Shown here: piece after piece, positions 56,794 to 64,000 of the stretch
Layout: each line of letters opens with the position of its first letter
Position numbering within the stretch: position 1 is the stretch's first letter
Source: Hallella mizrahii
Lineage (GTDB): Bacteria; Bacteroidota; Bacteroidia; Bacteroidales; Bacteroidaceae
Length of the DNA stretch: 64,000 bases
Assembly: GCF_009695775.1 (NCBI RefSeq)
Contig: NZ_VUNG01000002.1
Location: forward strand, 1-64,000
Reading direction: 5' to 3'
Program-made: the position numbers and the translations under genes
The notes under the pieces: generated by a model
Database searches by the model: none
What the model was told of the DNA's origin: nothing
Seen by the model: only the letters and a program-made list of their open reading frames with translations

Positions 56794-57941
56794 AACTCTG
56801 CATCATGAAACAAGACATTCTCTACATTGATCCACAGTCTTATGGCAACCTAGCGGCATACGACTACAATCTCCTGACTAACACGCAAAAGGATATCCTT
56901 TATATCCACAGTCAGAAATATGATTACAAAGCAATGAACTTACCCGGGAAACCGTGGTTTAAATACAACAAGCTGCATTCTTCCCTTGCCAAAGTTCTCA
57001 GCTATGCTCTGACTTATGCCAAGATATTCTGTCTGATTATGTGCTGGAGACCACGTATCATCCATGTACAATGGTTTAAAATGCCAACCTTCGACTACTA
57101 TTTCTATAAATGGACAAAAAGGCTCTTTCGCTTCAGACTCGTCTTCACTGCACATAACGTTCTCCCCCACAATTCCGGTAAACGCTATCAGAGTATCTAC
57201 GGAAAGCTATATGCCATTTGCGATGCCATCGTCGTGCACACATCTTGCACCAAAAAGGAAATACATCAAATGTTCCATATCGGCAAAGAAAAAATACATG
57301 TCATAGAACACGGAATACTGAAGATACCCGTTGATATACAACGATATGAACAGAGCCTTCAACTGTATCGACAGAAATATCATCTCCAGGGAAAGATCGT
57401 TTTTGTTTCCTTGGGAGAACAAAGTCCTTATAAAGGCATTGACCTACTAGCAAAAATATGGACACAAAACAAAGAACTCTATGACAACGATGACATCTGC
57501 CTCCTCCTTGTAGGAAAACAGAAAGAAATCAACCTTCGCCAAGTGGCAAACTGCAAAAATGTAATCGTGGAAAACCGGCACATACCCAACGACGAGTTTC
57601 TGTATCTGCTAAGGGCAGCAGACGTGTACCTCCTCCCGTATCGGCAAATCTCTCAAAGCGGAGCCTTACTGACCGCCATATCTGAAAGAATTCCGGTACT
57701 GGTCAGCAGGGTGGGCGGACTGACAGACCCTTTAAAAATAGCCCCAATCGGTTGGGAAATAGATAAACTCGATGAAAAAGGACTTAAAGAGGCTCTGATG
57801 TCAATCATAAAGGCACCCAAAAAAATAAAAGATATCAAGGAAAACTTTCAAGCCTGGGAAAAAGTTGCTGAGCACTATTCTTGGAAAAGAATAGGTAATG
57901 AAACGACAAAGCTCTACAACACAATGATAGGACAATCGTAA
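56790..57941 (+). CDS. Glycosyltransferase, family 4-like
   Basis: A 383-residue GT-B enzyme for polysaccharide assembly. The N-terminal half ends in LVFTAHNVLPHN, and the C-terminal nucleotide-sugar half has VSLGEQSPYKGIDLLAKIW and QSGALLTAISERIPVLVSRVGGL, with a Glu-containing loop in the expected place. ATG 56790 overlaps the WbsX stop; an in-frame ATG at 56781 is an alternative. Donor and acceptor are unknown. Confidence 0.85.
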   Translation: MKLCIMKQDILYIDPQSYGNLAAYDYNLLTNTQKDILYIHSQKYDYKAMNLPGKPWFKYNKLHSSLAKVLSYALTYAKIFCLIMCWRPRIIHVQWFKMPTFDYYFYKWTKRLFRFRLVFTAHNVLPHNSGKRYQSIYGKLYAICDAIVVHTSCTKKEIHQMFHIGKEKIHVIEHGILKIPVDIQRYEQSLQLYRQKYHLQGKIVFVSLGEQSPYKGIDLLAKIWTQNKELYDNDDICLLLVGKQKEINLRQVANCKNVIVENRHIPNDEFLYLLRAADVYLLPYRQISQSGALLTAISERIPVLVSRVGGLTDPLKIAPIGWEIDKLDEKGLKEALMSIIKAPKKIKDIKENFQAWEKVAEHYSWKRIGNETTKLYNTMIGQS

Positions 57942-57943
57942 GT

Positions 57944-58759
57944 ATGGAAAACATAGAGCTCATCCCCACCGGTGGCTTGTGCAACAGAATGAGAGCCATA
58001 GCAACCAGCATATCAATTGCGCAACGCTACCACGCAAATCTGAAAATTTATTGGAACAATACAATAGGGCTAAAAGCCGACTTCTCTGAACTTTTCGAGC
58101 CTTTTCAGATTCCTCACATAGAAGTACACGAAAATAAAAAATGGCTTTACCGTATCAACGGCAGAAAAGATTATCTGTTGAAGTCTGCATACTTTCATTT
58201 TCGCGGGAAGGTATTTTTCAATTACAGCCTTTACAGGGAAGGCAATAATATCTTCCCCCTCACTGATAAGGTCCGACAAAAGAGACTCATCCTTATCACT
58301 TGTTATCCAATGTGTGAGCAAAATAACATGAAAAATTTGTTCGTGCCCGTACCAAAGATTAGAAAGGAGATAGAACTCGTTACCAGTAAGTTCAACGAAG
58401 ACACCATTGGCATACATATCAGACGCACCGATAATAAGACATCCATAATCAACTCTCCCGTCAGTAAGTTCATTGAACTGATGAAAAAGGAAGTGGCTGC
58501 CAACCCAAATACAACTTTCTATCTGGCCACAGATGACCATAGCGTCAAACAAGAAATAACTGCACTGTTTGGCAACCGTATCTTTACCCAAAACGAAGAA
58601 GCCGACAGAAACAGTATCCGGGGGATGGTCTTCAGTGTCGTAGAGCTGTTCTGCCTCAGCAAGACAAGAAAGATATATGGCAGCTACGCCTCTTCCTATT
58701 CCCAAACGGCAGCCATATTGGGAGGATCAGAATATATTCAAGTGACAAAAGACCTTTAA
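57944..58759 (+). CDS. Fucosyltransferase-like glycosyltransferase
   Basis: A 271-residue protein. The N terminus ELIPTGGLCNRMRAIATSI is a nucleotide-binding GGLxNR motif, and IGIHIRRTDNKTS resembles the HxRRTD motif of alpha-1,2/1,6- and O-fucosyltransferases. The YGSYASSYSQTAAILGG end is also found in that group. A GDP-sugar donor is inferred, not shown. It starts two bases after the previous gene. Its stop codon region overlaps that of the convergent GH16 gene. Confidence 0.72.
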   Translation: MENIELIPTGGLCNRMRAIATSISIAQRYHANLKIYWNNTIGLKADFSELFEPFQIPHIEVHENKKWLYRINGRKDYLLKSAYFHFRGKVFFNYSLYREGNNIFPLTDKVRQKRLILITCYPMCEQNNMKNLFVPVPKIRKEIELVTSKFNEDTIGIHIRRTDNKTSIINSPVSKFIELMKKEVAANPNTTFYLATDDHSVKQEITALFGNRIFTQNEEADRNSIRGMVFSVVELFCLSKTRKIYGSYASSYSQTAAILGGSEYIQVTKDL

Positions 58760-59589
58760 CGGATACGCTTATAAACCCGAACCCAATCAAATTGTGTCTC
58801 ATACACGGCATGGGTGTCTGGCTCGTGCCACCCTTCCTTACCCACACTCTGGTCGAGAATGATAAAGAAATCCCTGTCAAAACTCCATTGACCCTCGTTT
58901 TCTCCATCCTGGTACGGCAATCGTGTATATTTTCCCGTGACAACACCGTCTAAAGAAAACACAACTTGATTCTGATCCCACTCAACGGCATAGATATGCC
59001 ATTTGCTTAAGTCGACCTTCGTAGAAAAAGAATGTTTGGGACAATTTTTCTTCAGTATCTCCGACCGATGGCTATGAACGGTCTGACGCGCTAATCCGTC
59101 CTTGCCAAAGGCCTCGAAGATGTCGAATTCCGCATAGGTGTAGGGATGACCATCGTCTACAGGTCTCATCCATACAGCCGGGAAATTTCCCTCCTTAACA
59201 CAGGTTCTTAATCTCACCTCTATCTTCCCATATCGGATACTAAACCGCCCTTTGGTGTCTATCGATCCCGTCAGCATCTTTGCTGTGTCACTCATCTCTG
59301 AATCATTAGGGATAGCCCGGCAACATAACTTACCTTTCTTAATAAATGCCACTTTGCCAGAATTACTGTTCCACCGAGCACAGATGTTGTTGGCACGCTC
59401 CCGAAACCTCCACTTCGTGCTGTCGGGCAAGCTGCCATCACATTGGTTAAACTCATCACAAAATACAAGTCTGTACTTTCTCGAAGCATACTCACGCTGT
59501 TCTTCCGCCTTCACCAACACGCGGAATGAGAAAAACAGGAAATAGGCTATCAACAAGCCTTGACTTAGAATAGTAATGCCCTTCTTCAT
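58756..59589 (-). CDS. Glycoside hydrolase family 16 protein
   Basis: A 277-residue hydrolase with an N-terminal hydrophobic signal or anchor (ILSQGLLIAYFLFFSFRVLV). The catalytic motif ExDxxE is present in TYAEFDIFEAFG, and WHIYAVEWDQNQVVFSLDG is typical of GH16. Members cleave beta-1,3 or beta-1,4 glucans and galactans. It is the only minus-strand gene inside the exopolysaccharide locus and may trim or release the polymer. ATG 59589 is the start. Confidence 0.87.
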   Translation of the reverse strand: MKKGITILSQGLLIAYFLFFSFRVLVKAEEQREYASRKYRLVFCDEFNQCDGSLPDSTKWRFRERANNICARWNSNSGKVAFIKKGKLCCRAIPNDSEMSDTAKMLTGSIDTKGRFSIRYGKIEVRLRTCVKEGNFPAVWMRPVDDGHPYTYAEFDIFEAFGKDGLARQTVHSHRSEILKKNCPKHSFSTKVDLSKWHIYAVEWDQNQVVFSLDGVVTGKYTRLPYQDGENEGQWSFDRDFFIILDQSVGKEGWHEPDTHAVYETQFDWVRVYKRIR

Positions 59590-59675
59590 TGCCGTATCTT
59601 TATTTTTAAATACAAAGGTAACAATATAATATTGGCCGACAAAACCGATAACGCATTTTCTTGAAAACAACAACA

Positions 59676-60524
59676 ATGAATGAATTAGTTTCAGTCATCA
59701 TGCCAACATACAACACGGTGGCCTTCTTGGAGAAAAGCATCAATAGTGTACTTTCCCAAACTTATCCCCATATTGAGTTGTTGATTACCGACGATCATTC
59801 CTCCAATCCGCAAACCCACAAGATTCTCCAAAAATACGCAGAATCTCCCAAGGTAGACATCATTTTCCTAAACGAAAACCATGGTGCTGCCTTTGCCAGA
59901 AACGAGTCAATCCGCCGAGCCCGCGGACGCTATATTGCTTTCTGCGACAGCGACGACGTTTGGTTCCCTGACAAAATAGAGAAACAACTCATTTACATGC
60001 AAAGAACAGAATGCGCTCTATGCTGCTCCTCCTATTTGCTAATCGACGAGCACGACAACCATTGCAGTATCAGAATACCGCCACGACGCATCTCATTCAG
60101 AATGGAAGAAAAAGATAACAAAATTGGATGTTCCACAGCCATTTATGACACCCAAGCCTTTGGCGGCAAAGTGATGATGCCACAACTGAGGAAGCGGCAA
60201 GATTGGGGTTTTTTTCTCACTCTACTAAGAGATTGCAAATGTGCTTTTGGAATCCAGCGTCCATTAGCTTATTACCGCATAAGGAGCGACTCTGTATCAA
60301 GCAACAAACTTAAGCTGATCGGATACAATCTAAAAGTATATACCGATGTGCTCAACTACTCTTTAGGCAAGGCTTTGGTCTATTTACTATTTTTATTCCT
60401 GCCTACCTACTTGATTAAAAGGATAAAAAGAAAAAAAATCAAAAAGAAATTCTTGAAAAGTTCTGTATACTCTAGTCATTTATCCCAATCACCATGCAAT
60501 ATTAATACATCTACAACGTTATAA
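59676..60524 (+). CDS. Glycosyltransferase family 2
   Basis: A 282-residue GT-A enzyme. ELVSVIMPTYNTVAFLEKSI at the N terminus and the metal-binding FCDSDDVWFPDK (DxD-like) are typical. The C-terminal part contains a hydrophobic segment (LVYLLFLFLPTYLI) followed by a Lys-rich stretch, suggesting membrane attachment. The start is ATG 59676; an upstream TTG at 59661 is less likely. The sugar is unknown. Confidence 0.87.
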   Translation: MNELVSVIMPTYNTVAFLEKSINSVLSQTYPHIELLITDDHSSNPQTHKILQKYAESPKVDIIFLNENHGAAFARNESIRRARGRYIAFCDSDDVWFPDKIEKQLIYMQRTECALCCSSYLLIDEHDNHCSIRIPPRRISFRMEEKDNKIGCSTAIYDTQAFGGKVMMPQLRKRQDWGFFLTLLRDCKCAFGIQRPLAYYRIRSDSVSSNKLKLIGYNLKVYTDVLNYSLGKALVYLLFLFLPTYLIKRIKRKKIKKKFLKSSVYSSHLSQSPCNINTSTTL

Positions 60525-60550
60525 AAAGAAATTAACGATAGAAAGACTAA

Positions 60551-61276
60551 ATGGAAACAGCAACCTGCAAAAAAGATAACGCTAAAGATTCCGCAGAAGA
60601 AAAGGGGTCTAACACTAGAACGATTCCACCATACATCAAATGGAATGATGACAAGGACAACCCACGGTTCATCCCTGATGGTATGAACACATTTGAGCGT
60701 AACACCAAAAGGGTTGGAGATTGTCTTATAGCTGCTGTTTCTCTTATTATCTTCTCACCGCTCTTCCTCATATGCTATTTTTTGGTCAAGAATGAGGATG
60801 GCGGGCCGGCTATCTTCAAGCAGGAACGCATCGGACGCTTTGGCAGGCCTTTCACCATTTATAAGTTTCGCAGCATGAGAGTGGACGCAGAGAAGGACGG
60901 GCCTCAACTCTTCGCCCATAAGAAAGATAAACGCATGACGCACATCGGGCGTTTCCTGCGCGATCATCACCTCGACGAGCTGCCTCAGCTTTGGAATGTC
61001 TTCAAGGGTGACATGGCGTTTATCGGGCCACGGCCGGAACGGAAGTACTACATCGACCAGATCATGCAGCACGACCCACGATATGTCTACCTCTATCAGA
61101 TCAGACCGGGAGTGACTTCCTATGCCACCTTATATAATGGATATACCGACACAATGGAGAAGATGCTCAAGCGACTGGATCTCGACCTCTACTATCTGGA
61201 GCACCGCTCGTGGTGGTTCGACGCAAAGATACTCGTCAAGACCTTTATCAACATCGCCTTCGGAAAAGTGTTTTGA
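60551..61276 (+). CDS. Initiating sugar-phosphate transferase (undecaprenyl-phosphate type)
   Basis: A 241-residue enzyme of the bacterial sugar transferase family that loads the first sugar phosphate on undecaprenyl phosphate. One membrane segment (IAAVSLIIFSPLFLICYFLV) precedes the catalytic domain with GPAIFKQERIGRFGRPF, KFRSMRVDAEKDGP and LDELPQLWNVFKGDMAFIGP. It lacks the extra N-terminal membrane segments of the long WbaP/WcaJ class, so it is of the short (PglC-like) class. It ends the locus. Confidence 0.9.
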   Translation: METATCKKDNAKDSAEEKGSNTRTIPPYIKWNDDKDNPRFIPDGMNTFERNTKRVGDCLIAAVSLIIFSPLFLICYFLVKNEDGGPAIFKQERIGRFGRPFTIYKFRSMRVDAEKDGPQLFAHKKDKRMTHIGRFLRDHHLDELPQLWNVFKGDMAFIGPRPERKYYIDQIMQHDPRYVYLYQIRPGVTSYATLYNGYTDTMEKMLKRLDLDLYYLEHRSWWFDAKILVKTFINIAFGKVF

Positions 61277-61411
61277 GGACAGAGAGAACAGAAAGAGGAA
61301 AAAAGACAAAAGGAACAGATATTGAGTCATTCTAAGACAGAAAGGCAAAAAATACAGATGCTGTGCCTCTTTCTAAGACAAAAAGACATAAAAGACAGAT
61401 ATTGTGATGCT

Positions 61412-61510
61412 TTATATTGCAATTCCCTTCTCCATTCCTTCACGCTTAGCAGCGTCCATGCCGTTCTCGATGTCGCGGTAAGCATAGGCACTCAGCTCGC
61501 GGAGAAGGCG
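61412..61510 (-). pseudogene. Duplicated tail fragment of the Rpn nuclease gene
   Basis: The minus-strand frame ELSAYAYRDIENGMDAAKRE and GMEKGIAI then stop is nearly identical to a segment of the neighbouring nuclease (coding DNA about 61780-61860). It lacks the rest of the protein. It looks like the product of a local duplication or of recombination between the internal repeats. Confidence 0.8.
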
Positions 61511-61547
61511 GCTCTCAGCATGCGGATTGATATTCATATTATTACGT

Positions 61548-62522
61548 TTACAATTTCTTTATTTCTTCCGCTGGCAAACCCGTCATTTCCGAAATCATCC
61601 CATCCTCCAGTCCTCTTGCCTTCATCTTTCGTGCCACTTCCAATGCTTTTGCCTGTGCACCCTTCTCGGTTCCAATTGCGATTCCCTTCTCGGTTCCAAT
61701 TGCGATTCCCTTCTCGGTTCCAATTGCGATTCCCTTCTCGGTTCCAATTGCGATTCCCTTCTCGGTTCCGATTGCGATTCCCTTCTCCATTCCTTCACGC
61801 TTAGCAGCGTCCATGCCGTTCTTGATGTCGCGGTAGGCATTGGCACTCAGCTCGTAGGCGCGGCGGTCTTCGGTGGTCATCTTAGCAATCTCGGCAGTCT
61901 TGAAAAGCTTTTCGAAGACACGACCTTGCAAGGCCATCGGACGGCTCATCAGATTTTGAAGATTCCTTAAGCAATAAATCCATTTCTCCAAAATGCTGTC
62001 GCACTCCTCCAAGGTTTTATGGAAATTGGCGAGCTCCACATAGATATAGGTGAGCTTGTCGTAGAAAATTTCGTGTGACTCTGTGTCCATGAGCTTCACT
62101 TCGCGGAAGATACTGCTGTCGCTATGCTTGTCCTCGGGAAACGTGAAGTTCAGTATGCCGATGGTGTATACGTCGTGGAGTTCATAGTTCCAGCTACCCC
62201 GCTGCGCCTGCTCAGCGATGGGGAATGTGGAATAGTAGATGGAGCGGTCTTTATAGAAATCTTGGTATACATTCTGCATCTCCACTATGATGCGCGCGCC
62301 AGTATCCGTTGTGCAGTATACGTCAAAGACAGCGCGGCGGGCTTCCTCGTTCGTACCGAACTTCTCGCTGTTTTTATAGGTGATGTCAGAGACGACAGGA
62401 TCACCATTGAACAGCGCATTGAGGAAGCTCATCAACAAGTCCTTGTTGAAAGGGGTGCCGAAGATGCGCTTGAAACCAAAGTCGGTCAACGGGTTGATGT
62501 ATCTTTCTCCTGTGTGTATCAT
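61548..62522 (-). CDS. Rpn-family PD-(D/E)XK nuclease (putative transposase-like)
   Basis: A 324-residue protein. The N terminus YINPLTDFGFKRIFG, then VFDVYCTTDTGARIIVEMQN, contains the PD-(D/E)XK nuclease core (Asp and the E-x-Q motif) of Rpn/transposase_31-like proteins, which promote recombination or act against phages in studied cases. Five copies of an EKGIAIGT octapeptide follow, encoded by a 24-base tandem repeat. The end, KMKARGLEDGMISEMTGLPA, is family-typical. The start is ATG 62522, close to the promoter. Confidence 0.85.
   Translation of the reverse strand: MIHTGERYINPLTDFGFKRIFGTPFNKDLLMSFLNALFNGDPVVSDITYKNSEKFGTNEEARRAVFDVYCTTDTGARIIVEMQNVYQDFYKDRSIYYSTFPIAEQAQRGSWNYELHDVYTIGILNFTFPEDKHSDSSIFREVKLMDTESHEIFYDKLTYIYVELANFHKTLEECDSILEKWIYCLRNLQNLMSRPMALQGRVFEKLFKTAEIAKMTTEDRRAYELSANAYRDIKNGMDAAKREGMEKGIAIGTEKGIAIGTEKGIAIGTEKGIAIGTEKGIAIGTEKGAQAKALEVARKMKARGLEDGMISEMTGLPAEEIKKL
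61660..61779. repeat. 24-base in-frame tandem repeat, five copies
   Basis: The unit cccttctcggttccaattgc plus four bases is repeated five times with one substitution in the last copy. On the minus strand each unit encodes EKGIAIGT. The unit is a multiple of three, so copy-number change keeps the frame. Confidence 0.95.
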
Positions 62523-62542
62523 GGCAGCGATTGTTTTTGTTA

Positions 62543-62574
62543 CAAAGATAGGGGTTTCTGTCGACAATCGCAAA
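62543..62574 (-). promoter_or_regulatory. Bacteroidota promoter for the Rpn gene
   Basis: On the minus strand, TTTG (plus 62571-62574), 20 bases and TATCTTTG (plus 62543-62550) lie about 20 bases before the ATG at 62522. This rules out the longer frame that begins at 62603. Confidence 0.75.
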
Positions 62575-62817
62575 CTTTCGACCTGACTTTTTGCCATCAG
62601 CATAGTAATTTCTACCTTCCCTCATATTGATTTGTTGGAATAATATGCTATTTATGCAAATGTAAACAGCGGTTTATATAAGCGGCGGTTTACTTTTAAG
62701 AGGAAGTGAGAAGGCTGAAATCTTGCCTAAAAAGCCGTTCGCGCACTATCTGTACGACCTTAAAGGCCTTTCATTGCAGGATATGTAAGATAACTGAAAA
62801 CAAAATCAACGAGAAAT
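62575..62817. other. Intergenic, with a short protein-like relic
   Basis: Most of the stretch looks non-coding. At about 62724-62788 the plus-strand frame AEILPKKPFAHYLYDLKGLS and LQDM then stop is protein-like but has no start; it may be a gene relic. Confidence 0.35.
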
Positions 62818-62848
62818 TTGGTGGAGCGCAAGAAAAGTAGTAACTTTG
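62818..62848 (+). promoter_or_regulatory. Bacteroidota promoter for rpmE2
   Basis: TTTG at 62818-62821, 19 bases and TAACTTTG at 62841-62848. The ATG is at 62928, leaving a leader of about 75 bases, which is long enough for translational control. Confidence 0.78.
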
Positions 62849-62927
62849 CAGGCAATTACGCTCCAAGGGTCGTGAAAGACCCGCAACGTGATCATAGAAT
62901 TCTATAACAAAACGAATAATTAAAGAA

Positions 62928-63179
62928 ATGAAAAAAGGTATTCATCCAGAAAACTATCGCCCCGTCGTGTTCAAGGACATGTCCAACGGCGATATGTTCC
63001 TCACACAGTCTACATGCAAGACCAACGACACTGTAGAGTTTGAGGGCGAGACTTACCCAGTGGTAAAGGTAGAAATCTCCAGCTCTTCGCATCCGTTCTA
63101 CACGGGCAAGAGCAAGCTCGTCGACTCGGCTGGTCGTGTGGACCGCTTCATGAGCCGCTACGGCAAACTGAAGAAGTAA
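62928..63179 (+). CDS. rpmE2: Ribosomal protein L31, type B
   Basis: An 83-residue large-subunit protein. [20 protein letters not shown], then [20 protein letters not shown], is typical of the zinc-free, type B form, and no CxxC motif is present. Length is usual. It has its own promoter and terminator. Confidence 0.96.
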   Translation: MKKGIHPENYRPVVFKDMSNGDMFLTQSTCKTNDTVEFEGETYPVVKVEISSSSHPFYTGKSKLVDSAGRVDRFMSRYGKLKK

Positions 63180-63202
63180 ATACCAAAGCTAAGAGAATAG
63201 AA

Positions 63203-63246
63203 GCGCGATCGAACGTAGTTGCATATACGTTTGATCGCGCTTTTTT
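63203..63246 (+). terminator. Rho-independent terminator after rpmE2
   Basis: GCGCGATCGAACGTA (63203-63217) and TACGTTTGATCGCGC (63226-63240) form a long stem followed by six T residues. Confidence 0.92.
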
Positions 63247-63271
63247 GTAGAAGAAATTGGAAGACATAATT

Positions 63272-64000
63272 ATGAAGAACAGAAACTGCAATAAGCTTTA
63301 CGCCATTTGGACGCGAATTGCGACCTTTGTCTTTATCCTTTCTCTCCCAGTCATCGCCTCATGCTCCGGAGACGATAATGGCGAACAGGGGGAGACGGTC
63401 AACACCAATGCCAATGCCAACAACAACACTCAGGTCTTCCCGGAATATGCTCGTATGGAGATGCCACGCATAAAAGACGGCAGCCGTATCATCATACACC
63501 GGACCAACGCATTCGGCGTGAACTATATCGTAGAATGGGATGACGGACTACGTGCGCAGCGCTGGACATGCTACCGCCTTGATGCAGAAAACAGCATCGT
63601 GACAGGCAGTCGCAGTGGTTGGTGGAACGGAAGAGATCCCTTTGCTGAAGACGACCTGATACCCGCCGCGTACCGCACGACACTGAATGACTACAGCCAG
63701 ATGACCCCTCACTACGACCGTGGGCATATCTGTCCGTCAGCTGACCGTCTCAACTCCAAGGAAGCCAATCAACAGACTTATCTGCTCGGCAACATACAAC
63801 CGCAGCTCAATGGTTTCAACACCGGCGTATGGCTCTACATGGAGAACAAAATCCACGGCAACACTTACGAGAAGATCATAGGATGGAACCGAAGTGCTTT
63901 CCGTGACACCTTATATATATGTAAGGGTGGTACGATTGACAACAACAACTACACGCGTTCCAACACAGGTTTGGTCATCCCGAAATATTTCTTCGCCGCC
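63272..64000 (+). CDS. DNA/RNA non-specific endonuclease, lipoprotein (3' end outside window)
   Basis: The frame starts at ATG 63272 and is open to the window end (243 codons seen). The N terminus has a signal with lipobox-like VIASCS, followed by an Asn-rich linker. The nuclease motif HYDRGHICPSADR with the DRGH catalytic histidine and GNIQPQLNGFNTGVW with the metal-binding Asn identify the ββα-metal NUC1 family. It is probably an exported, membrane-attached nuclease that degrades DNA or RNA outside the cell membrane. Confidence 0.9.
   Translation, partial: MKNRNCNKLYAIWTRIATFVFILSLPVIASCSGDDNGEQGETVNTNANANNNTQVFPEYARMEMPRIKDGSRIIIHRTNAFGVNYIVEWDDGLRAQRWTCYRLDAENSIVTGSRSGWWNGRDPFAEDDLIPAAYRTTLNDYSQMTPHYDRGHICPSADRLNSKEANQQTYLLGNIQPQLNGFNTGVWLYMENKIHGNTYEKIIGWNRSAFRDTLYICKGGTIDNNNYTRSNTGLVIPKYFFAA

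Noticed and set aside
61527..61970. Plus-strand frame with repeated LLGSNCDS-type peptide
   Set aside because: It is the antisense reading of the 24-base repeat in the Rpn gene, whose minus-strand frame has a recognisable nuclease domain and a promoter.

Overview
The window reads as the chromosome of a Bacteroidales bacterium, most likely Prevotellaceae (Prevotella/Segatella group); the species cannot be named from sequence alone. The evidence is the recurrent Bacteroidota promoter (TTG or TTTG, 18-20 bases, TAnnTTTG) before many genes, the general lack of Shine-Dalgarno sites, a tmRNA whose tag reads GENNYALAA, Bacteroidota gene orders such as parA-parB-DUF5683-lytic transglycosylase-RelA/SpoT, and secreted polysaccharide-degrading enzymes with the short C-terminal tail common in this order.

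Layout. 1-507 is the 3' part of an IS transposase. 508-1380 is AT-rich DNA with two related palindromic modules. 1381-16104 is mostly core metabolism: electron-transfer flavoprotein plus acyl-CoA dehydrogenase, L-serine dehydratase, a lipoprotein, a TPR-like protein, QueD/QueE for 7-deazaguanine synthesis, cardiolipin synthase, an aldose epimerase, a ThrE-type exporter, MnmA and a secreted glycosidase. 16144-22559 (minus strand) holds RelA/SpoT, a lytic transglycosylase, a DUF5683 protein, ParB and ParA. SurE, LpxB, a MerR regulator and AlaS follow. 28227-32642 is a very large secreted protein joining a pectate-lyase-like and a pectinesterase domain.

32973-42936 is the accessory core: an orphan ribbon-helix-helix antitoxin-like gene, a solitary CRISPR repeat fused to a broken copy of the pectinase 3' end, a predicted tracrRNA, a 1503-residue Cas9, Cas1, Cas2 and a CRISPR array of 38 repeats and 37 spacers. 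This is a type II-C locus (cas9-cas1-cas2, no csn2 or cas4). Every intact repeat contains a Bacteroidota promoter on the minus strand, and the predicted tracrRNA is also on the minus strand, so array and cas operon appear to be transcribed toward each other with each crRNA unit self-promoted.

43052-45532 is a secreted GH5-type glycanase with two tandem accessory modules. A repeat-rich gene-free stretch and tmRNA (46502-46898) follow. 47189-61276 is an exopolysaccharide/capsule locus: outer-membrane export protein, acyltransferase, Wzz, Wzx flippase, EpsG-type polymerase, several glycosyltransferases, a GH16 hydrolase on the opposite strand and the initiating sugar-phosphate transferase. It contains a decayed acetyltransferase. 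The window ends with an Rpn-family nuclease carrying an in-frame octapeptide repeat, ribosomal protein L31 type B and a truncated DNA/RNA non-specific endonuclease.

I found no clearly new gene system. The most interesting material is the RNA architecture and history of the CRISPR locus. All functional calls come from reading motifs; no database search or folding program was run.
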